Assembly: GCA_031553765.1 (NCBI GenBank)
Contig: JAVBKY010000006.1
Location: forward strand, 310,001-374,000
Reading direction: 5' to 3'
Source: JAITMY01 sp031553765
Lineage (GTDB): Bacteria; Bacteroidota; Bacteroidia; Bacteroidales; UBA932
DNA length: 64,000 nt
Shown here: piece after piece, positions 33,816-41,913 of the stretch
Numbering within the stretch: the stretch's first letter is position 1
How the letters are laid out: every line of letters begins with the position of its first letter
Position numbers and translations under genes: made by a program
The notes under the pieces: model-generated
The model's database searches: none
Told to the model about the DNA's origin: nothing
What the model saw: only the letters and a program-made list of their open reading frames with translations

Positions 33816-34829
33816 ATGAAAAGCGTAGCTATAGTAGGAGCAGGAATTGCCGGAATTGAGGCGGCGGCAAAGCTGACCAAATCGGGCGTGAAGGTTTATT
33901 TGATAGAGAAAGAAAAGGAAATAGGCGGTCACCTGCGGCAGTGGGACAGGCTTTTTCCCACACAGAGCAAGGCAAGCGATGTGCTTGACGATATCATCGA
34001 GGGATTGGCTAATCGCGCTGAAGTATTGAATAACGTATCGGTACAGCATCTGGATAAAAAAACGGACGAGTTTGAGATTACACTTACCAACAACCACAGC
34101 ATTACTACCGACGCTGTACTTATGGCTACAGGCTTTGATGCGTTCAATGCGCGCCGCAAGGAGGAATACGGTTACGGCATTTACGACAACGTAATTACCT
34201 CAACCGAGCTGGAGGCGATGTTCAAAAAAGGTCATGTACTTTGCGCCAACGGCAAGGAGCCCGAGCGTGTGGCGTTTATTCACTGCGTGGGCTCACGCGA
34301 TGAGAAGGTGGGTAACCGCTACTGCTCAAAGGTGTGCTGCGTTACCGCTGTGAAGCAAGCATGCGAAATGAAGGAAATGTACCCCAACGCCGAGGTATAC
34401 AACTTTTACATGGACTTACGCATGTTCGACCGTCGATTCGAAAACATGTACCACGAAGCGCAGGCCACCTACGGCATACAGTTTGTGCGCGGTCGCCTGT
34501 CGGAAGCGGGAGAAACCAAAGAGGGTAAGTTGCAAATAAAAGCCGAAGATACGCTGCTTGGAAAACCGTTGAAGCTAACCGTGGATATGCTGGTGCTAAT
34601 GGTAGGCATGGAGGCTTGCGGTAGCGGGGTTGCTGCTGCAAAGAAAATGAATATTGAGGTAGGTAGCGATCGCTTTTTCAACGGCGTAAACGAGTATAAC
34701 CTACGCAACTTTACCCGTACCGATGGGTTGTTTTTGGCGGGTACCTGCACAGGTCCAAAAACTATTCCTGAAACGTTGGCCGATGCGCGTGCGGCTGCGG
34801 CAGAGGTTTTGTCATACTTAATGAAGTAA
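33816..34829 (+). CDS. HdrA-like flavoprotein, short form
   Basis: This 337-residue FAD protein starts with VAIVGAGIAGIEAAAKL (FAD Rossmann motif) and IEKEKEIGGHLRQWDRLFPT, then has the HdrA signature IHCVGSRDEKVGNRYCSKVCC (about 150-171), and ends with GLFLAGTCTGPKTIPETLADARAAAAE. Compared with methanogen HdrA (about 650 residues) it lacks the N-terminal extension and the ferredoxin domains, resembling the short HdrA of sulfur-oxidising and QmoA-type systems. It probably handles electron bifurcation or simple NAD(P)H-independent transfer with the neighbouring subunits; the partner is unknown. Confidence 0.85.
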   Translation: MKSVAIVGAGIAGIEAAAKLTKSGVKVYLIEKEKEIGGHLRQWDRLFPTQSKASDVLDDIIEGLANRAEVLNNVSVQHLDKKTDEFEITLTNNHSITTDAVLMATGFDAFNARRKEEYGYGIYDNVITSTELEAMFKKGHVLCANGKEPERVAFIHCVGSRDEKVGNRYCSKVCCVTAVKQACEMKEMYPNAEVYNFYMDLRMFDRRFENMYHEAQATYGIQFVRGRLSEAGETKEGKLQIKAEDTLLGKPLKLTVDMLVLMVGMEACGSGVAAAKKMNIEVGSDRFFNGVNEYNLRNFTRTDGLFLAGTCTGPKTIPETLADARAAAAEVLSYLMK

Positions 34830-34841
34830 ATCTACTATGAT

Positions 34842-34869
34842 CCTAACAGGGTTTTGAGACCCTGTTAGG
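34842..34869. repeat. CCTAACAGGG hairpin
   Basis: CCTAACAGGG and CCCTGTTAGG form a perfect 10-bp stem with loop TTTTGAGA, followed by GTTAG. A diverged copy (CCAGCAGG ... CCCTGTTAGGGTTAG) lies at 45368-45400. Here it is inside an operon and is therefore unlikely to be a strong terminator. Confidence 0.6.
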
Positions 34870-34886
34870 GTTAGCCATATAGAACA

Positions 34887-35270
34887 ATGAACAAATTCGG
34901 ATATACAAAGTTGGATAGCGGCGTGGTGAATTTAGACTTAGCCGACAAAGACTTTGCCAAAGAAATACTGGAGCATGAGCACAGCTTTGCCTTCTGCATA
35001 TCGTGCGGATCGTGCGCTGCGACCTGTTCCGCGGGAAATTTTACGGAGTACAACCTGCGCAAAATTCAGCTTATGGTAAAGCGTGGCGAGCTGGAGCCGC
35101 TACGCGACACTATTACCCGCTGCATGCTGTGTGGTAAGTGCCAAATGGTGTGTCCTAAGGGCGTAAATACGCGTAACATTGTGCTGCAGGTAAGCAAGCT
35201 GCTCAAGCAACCTGCGCAAAAAAAACAGCTAACCGACAAACTACACGCGACCGATGATAGAAAGATTTAA
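34887..35270 (+). CDS. Second HdrC-like 4Fe-4S protein
   Basis: This 127-residue protein has two [4Fe-4S] motifs, CISCGSCAATCSAGNF (about 33-48; the last Cys is followed by S rather than P) and CMLCGKCQMVCPKGVNTR (about 79-96). It is shorter than the HdrC-like protein at 31808 and lacks its C-terminal extension. Its 3' end overlaps the start of the membrane subunit by 17 nt, so it is probably the electron connector to that subunit. Confidence 0.85.
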   Translation: MNKFGYTKLDSGVVNLDLADKDFAKEILEHEHSFAFCISCGSCAATCSAGNFTEYNLRKIQLMVKRGELEPLRDTITRCMLCGKCQMVCPKGVNTRNIVLQVSKLLKQPAQKKQLTDKLHATDDRKI

Positions 35271-37059
35271 CTACGACCCGTTTGTGTTACCCTACACGTT
35301 CGGACTCATATTTGTGCTGGCGTGGCTCGTCTTGTCGGTAATACGTGTATTCAAATCGCTCCCTTTACGCGATAAGAAGAAGTTGGGCATGCACTTCTTT
35401 TCATGGAAAATTTTCAAATCCGTAAAAGATGTTTTTGCCGACTGCCTTTTTCACGTAAAAATATGGCGTAAAAATTGGGTACTGGGTTACATGCACACTA
35501 GCCTTGCCTTTGGCTGGTTCATGCTCATTGTGCTGGGACATATGGAAGTATTTTTCTTCTGTCCGCACCGCCTCAACCTACCCTACTTCCCCATCTTCTT
35601 TCGCTACTTTATGATGGAAGCGGGTGAAACGCTACGCGGCTCGCTCTTCTTCTTCCTTATGGATTTCTTTTTGCTGTTTGTGTTGTCGGGCGTAGCGCTG
35701 GCTATTATTAAGCGCTTCCGCAAAAAAATATTCGGCATGAAGCGCACCACCAAGCTAAAGTGGAATGACCAGATTGCCGTGTACTCGCTGTGGTTTATTT
35801 TTCCGTTGCGCTTTTTAGCGGAGAGCTTCACCTCTGAAATCAGCGGCGGTAGCTTCCTCACGCGCGGGTTCAGCATGATATTTGAGAATTTCAACGTATT
35901 TTTGGCAAACGAAAACCTTATTCGTCCCATATGGTGGGCTTACTCCTGCTGCCTTGCATTATTCTTTTTTTCCCTGCCATGGTCAAGGTTTACGCACATA
36001 CTTGCCGAGGTATTCCTCATACTCATGCGCAATGCAGGTATAAGAGAGCAAAGCAAAAATTCGGGTTATGCCAAGGTAGAAATTTTCTCCTGCTCACGCT
36101 GTGGCATGTGTCTCGACCCCTGCCAAATGATTTCAGCAGCACGCATGCGCGATAACGCTACGGTAAACTTTACACGCAATATTCGCTGGTGGAATTACGG
36201 GAAAGCGCGTAGCAATGCGTCCTACTGCCTCATGTGCGACCGCTGCGTACAGGCTTGTCCCGTGGGTATTAACTCCGTGAAGCTAAAGCAAAACGTAAAA
36301 AATCTTACGCAGGATTTATATGCGGACAATCAATATAGCTACCTGCAAAAGATAGAAAGCAAATCTGAGGATACGGATGTACTCTATTTTGCGGGCTGCA
36401 TGACACACCTCACTCCGAGCATAAAAAAGTCCATGCAGAAAATTCTGCAGGCCTCCGGCGACAAGTTTAGATTTATGGATGAGAATGGAACTATTTGCTG
36501 CGGTCGCCCCATGATGCAGGCGGGTGAGGAGCAAACAGCAAAAGCGCTCATTGACAAGAATACCGAATTGGTAAAAACCTCCGGTGCTAAGCGATTGGTT
36601 ACCTCCTGCCCTATTTGCTACAAGATTTTTAAGGATACGTATAAGCTTAATATCCCCGTGCAGCACCACACCGAATACATTGCGGAGCTGATTGAAGCGG
36701 GCAAACTACAGCTGAACAAGAGTGAGCAAAAGGTGGTATTTCACGACTCTTGCGAACTCGGTCGACACAGCGGTGTGTATGAGCAACCACGCAAAATTTT
36801 AAATGCTACGAGCAATTTAGTTTCTACCAAATACGATGGCAAAGAAGGTTTGTGCTGCGGCGGTAGCATTGCCACCGAAGCCATGCCGTTCAAAAAACGT
36901 CGTTTGATAGCCGAAGATGCTATGATAAAAATGACCACTGACACCCAACCCGATTGCCTTGTGACCTCCTGTCCCTCCTGCAAAAAAACGTTTGGAGATT
37001 TGAATATGACGGAGGTGAGGGATGTGGCAGAAGTTGTGGCTATGCACATTAAAAATTGA
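35254..37059 (+). CDS. Membrane HdrE-HdrD-like fusion (cytochrome b-type domain plus CCG domains)
   Basis: This 601-residue protein begins with about five membrane segments (about 10-30, 80-100, 125-155, 185-205, 225-245) containing His at GYMHTSLAFG, LGHMEVFFF and SRFTHILAE, candidate heme b ligands as in HdrE/DsrM. Then follow two iron-sulfur motifs (CSRCGMCLDPC about 275-285, CLMCDRCVQACP about 325-336) and two CCG domains: CMTH ... CCGRP ... CPIC (about 380-455) and CELG ... CCGGS ... CPSC (about 495-575), both complete as in HdrD/DsrK. The fusion suggests quinone- or membrane-linked electron exchange feeding a disulfide-type active site. It starts within the preceding gene (ATG at 35254). 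Confidence 0.85.
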   Translation: MIERFNYDPFVLPYTFGLIFVLAWLVLSVIRVFKSLPLRDKKKLGMHFFSWKIFKSVKDVFADCLFHVKIWRKNWVLGYMHTSLAFGWFMLIVLGHMEVFFFCPHRLNLPYFPIFFRYFMMEAGETLRGSLFFFLMDFFLLFVLSGVALAIIKRFRKKIFGMKRTTKLKWNDQIAVYSLWFIFPLRFLAESFTSEISGGSFLTRGFSMIFENFNVFLANENLIRPIWWAYSCCLALFFFSLPWSRFTHILAEVFLILMRNAGIREQSKNSGYAKVEIFSCSRCGMCLDPCQMISAARMRDNATVNFTRNIRWWNYGKARSNASYCLMCDRCVQACPVGINSVKLKQNVKNLTQDLYADNQYSYLQKIESKSEDTDVLYFAGCMTHLTPSIKKSMQKILQASGDKFRFMDENGTICCGRPMMQAGEEQTAKALIDKNTELVKTSGAKRLVTSCPICYKIFKDTYKLNIPVQHHTEYIAELIEAGKLQLNKSEQKVVFHDSCELGRHSGVYEQPRKILNATSNLVSTKYDGKEGLCCGGSIATEAMPFKKRRLIAEDAMIKMTTDTQPDCLVTSCPSCKKTFGDLNMTEVRDVAEVVAMHIKN

Positions 37060-37120
37060 GAACCGAGCAAAGCGAGTTCATGAGCCGCTAGGCGAATAAT
37101 TAAAAAATTAGAAACTACCT

Positions 37121-38434
37121 ATGAAATACACCCTAACTTGCACCACCTGCGGAAAAGCATTTAACGATTTCACCGAATGGTTTAACGCCGGACAGGTATG
37201 CCCTGCCTGCAAGAAAAACCGTATAGAGGTGCATTACAACACGGATTACCAACGGCTGAAAGAGTTGATTAACGATAAAAACCGTACCGACTTTTCTATT
37301 TGGCACTACTTTGATTTTTTACCGCTCAACGACCGTAAGAATATTGTTAGCACACCTGAACCCCGACTATCACTCGACCGTTGGGAGTTTCTGGAGAAAT
37401 TTGCCAAGCAAAATTTTGGTATTGATTGCAAGGTTCACGCCTTCCGCAACGATGAGCACTACGCCACTGGTTCCTTCAAAGACCCCGGCGCTATGCTGGC
37501 CTCGGCCGTGCTTAAGGAGGCCGGACGCAATGAGTATATTGTTGCCAGCACGGGCAACGTGGCCAACGCTTTTGCCTACTACATGGCTAAGGCGGGTGTT
37601 TCACTTTCGGCATTTATACCGCAGGATGCGCTGGCGCTCAACAGCGCGGGGGTAAGCTGCTACGGTGAAAAAGTATTTCGTGTAAAGGGCGATTACGCAT
37701 TAGCAAAGAAAGTTGCCGCGGACTACTCCGCAAAATACGGTATACTTATGACTGGCGGCAACACCGACCCGCTACGCGTGGAGGCTAAGCGGACACAGGT
37801 GTTCGACTGGCTACGCTACCTGCCTGAATTTCCTACCGTATATATTCAGGCGCTGAGTGGCGGCACAGGCCCCATCTCCATTGAAAAAGCGTTCCGCGAA
37901 ATAAAGGAGTTGGATTTGATCAAGAAGTTACCCCGCTTTTTACTCATTCAACCCGATGGCTGCTCACCTATGTATCAGGCATGGCAAGAGGCTAAGGCCA
38001 CAAGTTTCCCCGAAGGTTGGAAAACAAAGTACCCCATAATAGACAACCCTGTAACCAAAGTTCCCACGTTGGCTACAGGCAATCCTGCCTCCTACCCCGT
38101 AATAGCTGATTTGGTAAAAAAATCGGAGGGCGAGATGCTGGAAATAGCCGAAAGTAAGTTGGTGAATGTTACCCGTTGGGTAGCCTACGAGCAAGTAGTG
38201 GCTATGGGGCCTGCCGCAGCCACTGCCGTACTGGGCTTCATTCAGGCGTTGAAGGAAAAGCAAATCAAAAACGGCGAGGTGGTACTGCTCAACATTGGTG
38301 AAGGCATAGGTCGCGCCCCCGAATTGCTTACCGAAATGAACTACACCGAGGAAAGTGTAGGCTCGGTAGATGAATGTAAACGCTTTGACAGGGCTACGCT
38401 CCGCGAGGCTTTGGCGAAGAAAATGTTGGAGTAA
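37121..38434 (+). CDS. thrC: Threonine synthase (PLP-dependent)
   Basis: This 437-residue enzyme is a fold-type II PLP protein that converts O-phosphohomoserine to threonine. An N-terminal zinc ribbon (TCTTCGKAF ... CPACKK, about 4-28) precedes the catalytic domain. The PLP lysine lies in YATGSFKDPGAMLA, the substrate loop is ASTGNVANAFAYYMAKAGV, and GGTGPISIEKAF binds the cofactor phosphate. The zinc-ribbon form is common in archaea and Bacteroidota. It lies 62 nt after the Hdr-like cluster and may be read through from it. Other PLP lyases of the same fold are a less likely alternative. Confidence 0.82.
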   Translation: MKYTLTCTTCGKAFNDFTEWFNAGQVCPACKKNRIEVHYNTDYQRLKELINDKNRTDFSIWHYFDFLPLNDRKNIVSTPEPRLSLDRWEFLEKFAKQNFGIDCKVHAFRNDEHYATGSFKDPGAMLASAVLKEAGRNEYIVASTGNVANAFAYYMAKAGVSLSAFIPQDALALNSAGVSCYGEKVFRVKGDYALAKKVAADYSAKYGILMTGGNTDPLRVEAKRTQVFDWLRYLPEFPTVYIQALSGGTGPISIEKAFREIKELDLIKKLPRFLLIQPDGCSPMYQAWQEAKATSFPEGWKTKYPIIDNPVTKVPTLATGNPASYPVIADLVKKSEGEMLEIAESKLVNVTRWVAYEQVVAMGPAAATAVLGFIQALKEKQIKNGEVVLLNIGEGIGRAPELLTEMNYTEESVGSVDECKRFDRATLREALAKKMLE

Positions 38435-38447
38435 TCCAAGTATACGT

Positions 38448-38509
38448 CAGGCTTGTATAGAAATGTCCGTTTTTTACAAGCCTGGCAACCCCTGTTTTTA
38501 CTAACTTTG
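38448..38509 (+). promoter_or_regulatory. AraC gene promoter with putative operator
   Basis: CAGGCTTGTA (38448-38457) and TACAAGCCTG (38475-38484) form a perfect 10-bp inverted repeat. Within it GTCCGTTTTTTACAAGCCT (38465-38483) closely matches a sequence before the downstream VOC gene (16 of 19 positions), and the spacing to the perfect -7 element TAACTTTG (38502-38509) is almost the same in both cases (18 vs 17 nt). It may be an AraC-family operator; the inverted repeat could also help end the thrC transcript. Confidence 0.55.
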
Positions 38510-38601
38510 CTTTTGAGTAAACCCGCCCCGCACGCTTCGATCCCGCCTTGCGGGAACAACCCACGGTGGGATTTTCACTAAAGGAAGCACACTAGTAAAT
38601 C

Positions 38602-39396
38602 ATGGAAGAGTTTCAAGTCAAAAAACCATCGCCACTGCTTGCGCCCTACGTCAAGCAATACTGGTTTTTGAAAACGAGCGACCTTACTCAACCCAACCAA
38701 CGCATTATTCCAACCGGCAGCACAAGTATTGTTTTCCACAGGGCAAGCCTGATGCTATCTACCTCACAAGGTAGTCTTCAACCCCAAGCATTTATCAGCG
38801 GGCAATCGGTGGGCTATACCGACTTGGTACAAACGGGCGCGGTGGATATGATTTGCGTTGTTTTTCAACCCCACGGCGCAAAGGCATTTTTCTCCATGCC
38901 CATAAGCGAGTTTCATGATGCCACCATTGCGGTAAACGACATGAGCGATGTTGCGCTGCGCGAATTGCAGGATCAACTACTGTATGCAAATAGCAATCAG
39001 CAATGCGTCAACTTAATTGAGGAGTATTTGTACCAGCGTCTTTCCATAAACAAAGGGTACAATTACCAACGCATGGCTGCTGCTATACAGGCCGTAACCC
39101 TCGGTGAAAACAGCATAGACAAGTTATCGCAGATATGCTGTCTCAGCTACAAACAATTTAAGCGAATATTCTCGGAATACGTTGGCGCTAATCCCAAGGA
39201 TTTTCTTCGCATCATACGTTTTCAGCGGGCGCTGTACACTTTGCAATGTCAGCCGCAGATAAGCCTTGCGCAGCTGGCGTACGAATGTGGATTTTACGAT
39301 CAATCGCATCTTATAAAGGAGTTCAAGATTTTTTCGGGGTATACGCCGAGTGAGTATGTAGCCGCATGCGCTCCTTATTCTGATTACTTTTCTTAA
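38602..39396 (+). CDS. AraC family transcriptional regulator (DUF6597-type sensor)
   Basis: This 264-residue regulator has an N-terminal ligand domain (about 1-140; APYVKQYWFLK, IIPTGSTSIVFH, VFQPHGAKAFF, as in the DUF6597 family) and a C-terminal double helix-turn-helix (about 160-255; SIDKLSQICCLSYKQFKRIFSEYVGANPKDFLRIIRFQRAL and SLAQLAYECGFYDQSHLIKEFKIFSGYTPSEY). The ligand is unknown. It is followed by a VOC gene; its own promoter and that gene's promoter share an operator-like sequence, implying autoregulation and control of the VOC gene. Confidence 0.88.
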   Translation: MEEFQVKKPSPLLAPYVKQYWFLKTSDLTQPNQRIIPTGSTSIVFHRASLMLSTSQGSLQPQAFISGQSVGYTDLVQTGAVDMICVVFQPHGAKAFFSMPISEFHDATIAVNDMSDVALRELQDQLLYANSNQQCVNLIEEYLYQRLSINKGYNYQRMAAAIQAVTLGENSIDKLSQICCLSYKQFKRIFSEYVGANPKDFLRIIRFQRALYTLQCQPQISLAQLAYECGFYDQSHLIKEFKIFSGYTPSEYVAACAPYSDYFS

Positions 39397-39411
39397 CTTA
39401 CTTTTGTTCTC

Positions 39412-39785
39412 TTGTCACTTTTTCCTTAATGAAAAAGTAACCAAAAAATCAAGAACGGCGAAACTTCCACGCGCAGGTGTGCCGCGCTAGCTCGGACGGT
39501 AACGTCCGCTCCTTCGCAGCGCGGCTACACCTTTTACCCTCGCCGGCTCGCCGCCGTTCCACCCAACGCACTTTGTGCCTTACGGCAAATTGGCTATTCC
39601 ACATACACCCTCTTGGCTTCGTGCGAGTGGGTGCGCTGGCCTGACCGAATGGCGAGCCGGCGCTGGAAAGAGCGTAGCAAAACTACGAACGGCGTATGAG
39701 CCGTGAAGTAAAGTTTTGCACGTGGCGGGTTGAAGCATCGTTCGGTCTTGACTTTTGGTTACTTTGGGTCAAGCCAAAGTGACAA
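39412..39785. repeat. 374-bp noncoding element with terminal inverted repeats
   Basis: The ends TTGTCACTTT (39412-39421) and AAAGTGACAA (39776-39785) are perfect complements. Just inside, AAAGTAACCAAAAAATCAAG (39434-39453) is complementary, with one mismatch, to TCTTGACTTTTGGTTACTTT (39746-39765). The interior is GC-rich, holds many short palindromes and no credible ORF. It separates the AraC gene from the VOC gene. It could be a MITE-like or structural-RNA element; no transposase is nearby. The rest of the 493-bp gap holds the VOC promoter. Confidence 0.65.
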
Positions 39786-39798
39786 GAAAAAGCAGAAA

Positions 39799-39842
39799 GT
39801 CCCATTTATACAAGCCTAACTACCCTTCCCCCATTACCTTTG
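39799..39842 (+). promoter_or_regulatory. VOC gene promoter with putative AraC operator
   Basis: GTCCCATTTATACAAGCCT (39799-39817), 17 nt, then the perfect -7 element TACCTTTG (39835-39842). The motif matches 38465-38483 at 16 of 19 positions, with nearly the same distance to its -7 element. Confidence 0.55.
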
Positions 39843-39889
39843 TATTATCAATTAACCAAATTATTATTCACTCAAAAAACAAATCAAAA

Positions 39890-40267
39890 ATGAAAAACAC
39901 AATTGCATTTTTCGAAATCCCCGCGCTGGATTTCAACAAGGCCGTAAAGTTCTACGAGGCGGTATTAGGTATTAAGTTATCCGTTATGGATTGCGGAGAG
40001 AAGGAAAAAATGGCATTCTTCCCAACCCAAGGCGATGAATGTCCCGGTGCCATTTCGTGGGATTGGAAAAATGAGTTTCGCCCATCGGCTGACGGTACGC
40101 TGATTCACTTCAACGTGGAAAACATGGAGACGGCAATTACCGCCATTCAGAACAACGGAGGAAAGGTCGTTCGTCCGAAGACGAAGATTGAGGCTGAGGG
40201 AAGAGGTTACTTCTCGCTATTTATCGATTGTGAAGGAAACAGGGTTGGGTTGTACTCGGATAAGTAA
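39890..40267 (+). CDS. VOC (glyoxalase/bleomycin-resistance) family protein
   Basis: This 125-residue protein is a single vicinal-oxygen-chelate unit pair: TIAFFEIPALDFNKAVKFYEAVLGIKL (about 3-29) and TLIHFNVENMETAITAIQNNGGKVV, ending in GYFSLFIDCEGNRVGLYSDK. VOC proteins of this size work as dimers in dioxygenase, glyoxalase or antibiotic-binding roles; the substrate cannot be read from sequence. The ATG at 39890 was chosen; the longer frame passes through the element at 39412-39785 and the promoter. It is probably controlled by the adjacent AraC regulator. Confidence 0.85.
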   Translation: MKNTIAFFEIPALDFNKAVKFYEAVLGIKLSVMDCGEKEKMAFFPTQGDECPGAISWDWKNEFRPSADGTLIHFNVENMETAITAIQNNGGKVVRPKTKIEAEGRGYFSLFIDCEGNRVGLYSDK

Positions 40268-40290
40268 CTCTACGACGTGCATCTTGCGTT

Positions 40291-40471
40291 AGCGAGGAGA
40301 TTCCTCGACTCCACTCGTACCTCGTTACGCTCGGAATGACGATGCATTTTGGAAAGAGGGAGGGGGAAAAGTAGGCGGCTGCGCCGCCTACTTTTCCCCC
40401 TCCCTCTTTTTTTACATCGCCAACTCCGTCATTCCGAGCGGAGCAAAGCGTAGTCGAGGAATCTCCTCGCT
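40291..40471. terminator. Large nested palindrome with bidirectional terminator core
   Basis: Three nested perfect inverted repeats share one centre: AGCGAGGAGATTCCTCGACT (40291-40310) with 40452-40471; CGCTCGGAATGACG (40328-40341) with 40427-40440; and a 27-bp stem (40353-40379, AAAGAGGGAGGGGGAAAAGT and on to GGCGGC) with 40383-40409 around a TGC loop. The core is flanked by an A-run on one side and T's on the other, so it can stop transcription of both converging genes. The outer parts belong to the CGTCATTGCGAGGAGG repeat family. Confidence 0.8.
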
Positions 40472-40501
40472 AGTCACTTTTATTACAACTTCAGAAGTTC
40501 G

Positions 40502-41749
40502 CTATTGCACGCTTCTTGCATCCTTAAACTGCATCTTAGCATATTCGCCGGATGTGAGTTTATCCTTAACCGCGCAAAACGCATCAAGCGTGTACTTCAC
40601 ATCCTCAAGCGAGTGTGCTGCGGTAGGAATCAAACGAAGCAATATAACTCCCTTTGGAACAACGGGATAGGTTACGATTGAGCAAAATACGTTGAAGTTT
40701 TCGCGCAGGTCGTGTGTGAGGTTGGTTGCCTCATCCACTGTACCGTTGAGCATAACAGGTGTAACTGGTGAAGTTGTGGTACCAATGTTGAAGCCATTTT
40801 CCCTAAGTCCGGTTTGCAGGGCATCTACTACCTTCCAGAGGTGGTCGCGGTACTCGGGGTGATTTCTCATCAACTCCAAACGCTTTAGCGCGCCAATCAC
40901 AATAGGCATAGGTAGCGACTTGGCATAGATTTGCGAACGAAGGTTGAAACGCAGGCAGCGAATTACTTCTTTTGGACCTGCAACAAAACCACCAATCAAT
41001 GCAAAAGATTTCGCGAAAGTAGCAAAGTACAAATCCACATCATCCTGCACACCTTGAAAAGTTCCGGTATTACCGCCTTGCATGGTGCCAACGCCGTGCG
41101 CGTCATCCACCAACAAGCGGAATTTATATTTCTTCTTCAGCTCTACAATGCCTTTCAGGTTACCTTGGTTGCCGGTCATTCCGTACACACCTTCGGTAAT
41201 TACCAGAATGCCGCCACCGGTTTGCTCCACAATCTTGGTAGCGCGTTGCAGCTGTTTTTCGCATGACTCCATATCGTTGTGTCTGTACACAAAGCGCTTA
41301 CCTATGTGCAGGCGCATACCGTCAATGATACAAGCATGTGCCTCGGCATCGTACACAATCACGTCGTTGCGGTCAACCAGCGCGTCAATGGTAGAAACCA
41401 TACCCTGATAACCGAAGTTGAACAAATAGGCTGACTCCTTATGAACGTACTCGGCCAGTTCACGCTCCAATTGCTCGTGATATTTCGTTTGACCAGTCAT
41501 CATGCGAGCGCCCATAGGATAGGCAAGTCCCCAATCCTTAGCCGCTTGCGCATCGGTTTCACGCACCTCGGGGTGGTTAGCCAAACCAAGGTAGTTGTTC
41601 AAACTCCACGTAAGGCGCTCCTTGCCGTTGAACATCATGCGAGGGCCAATAGGACCTTCGAGCTTAGGAAACATGTAGTAGCCATCGGCTTGGTCGGCGT
41701 ACTTACCCAGTGGACCAAAGTTTTTGAGTAATCTTTCAAAAATATCCAT
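40502..41749 (-). CDS. Alpha-oxoamine synthase family PLP enzyme (serine palmitoyltransferase-like)
   Basis: This 415-residue fold-type I PLP enzyme condenses an amino acid with an acyl thioester. SLNNYLGLANHPEV, the stacking His in DAEAHACIIDG (His 138), LLVDDAHGVGTMQ (Asp and His to the cofactor) and the Schiff-base lysine in FAKSFALIGGF (Lys 247) are all present. The family includes serine palmitoyltransferase, 2-amino-3-ketobutyrate CoA ligase, KAPA synthase and the cysteate acyltransferase of sulfonolipid synthesis. I favour a lipid role because Bacteroidota make sphingolipids and sulfonolipids, but the substrate is not readable. A VOC-SDR pair follows upstream on the same strand after a 164-bp gap. 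Confidence 0.8.
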   Translation of the reverse strand: MDIFERLLKNFGPLGKYADQADGYYMFPKLEGPIGPRMMFNGKERLTWSLNNYLGLANHPEVRETDAQAAKDWGLAYPMGARMMTGQTKYHEQLERELAEYVHKESAYLFNFGYQGMVSTIDALVDRNDVIVYDAEAHACIIDGMRLHIGKRFVYRHNDMESCEKQLQRATKIVEQTGGGILVITEGVYGMTGNQGNLKGIVELKKKYKFRLLVDDAHGVGTMQGGNTGTFQGVQDDVDLYFATFAKSFALIGGFVAGPKEVIRCLRFNLRSQIYAKSLPMPIVIGALKRLELMRNHPEYRDHLWKVVDALQTGLRENGFNIGTTTSPVTPVMLNGTVDEATNLTHDLRENFNVFCSIVTYPVVPKGVILLRLIPTAAHSLEDVKYTLDAFCAVKDKLTSGEYAKMQFKDARSVQ

Positions 41750-41797
41750 ATCTCAATATTTTAATGTTTTTCGAAAATTCACGTAAAGTTAGTAAAA

Positions 41798-41913
41798 AAG
41801 TACAATTGACAATTTACAAAGTACAAATACCCTCGCCTCACCACTTCGACAGGCTCAGTGTGACAACCCACACCTCACCACCCATTTGTAAATTGTACTT
41901 CGTAAATAGTAAA
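41798..41913. repeat. Word repeats and TGTCATCCTGAGCCTGTCGA-family copy
   Basis: AGTACAATTGACAATTTACA (from 41800) and GTAAATTGTACTTCGTAAAT (from 41888) are imperfect complements, both built from the word ACAATTTAC. Between them lies an inverted copy of the TGTCATCCTGAGC family (about 41842-41872). No gene. Confidence 0.55.

Noticed and set aside
39755..39889. Upstream extension of the VOC gene
   Set aside because: The first 45 codons run through the 374-bp element and the operator-promoter; the VOC fold starts at 39890.
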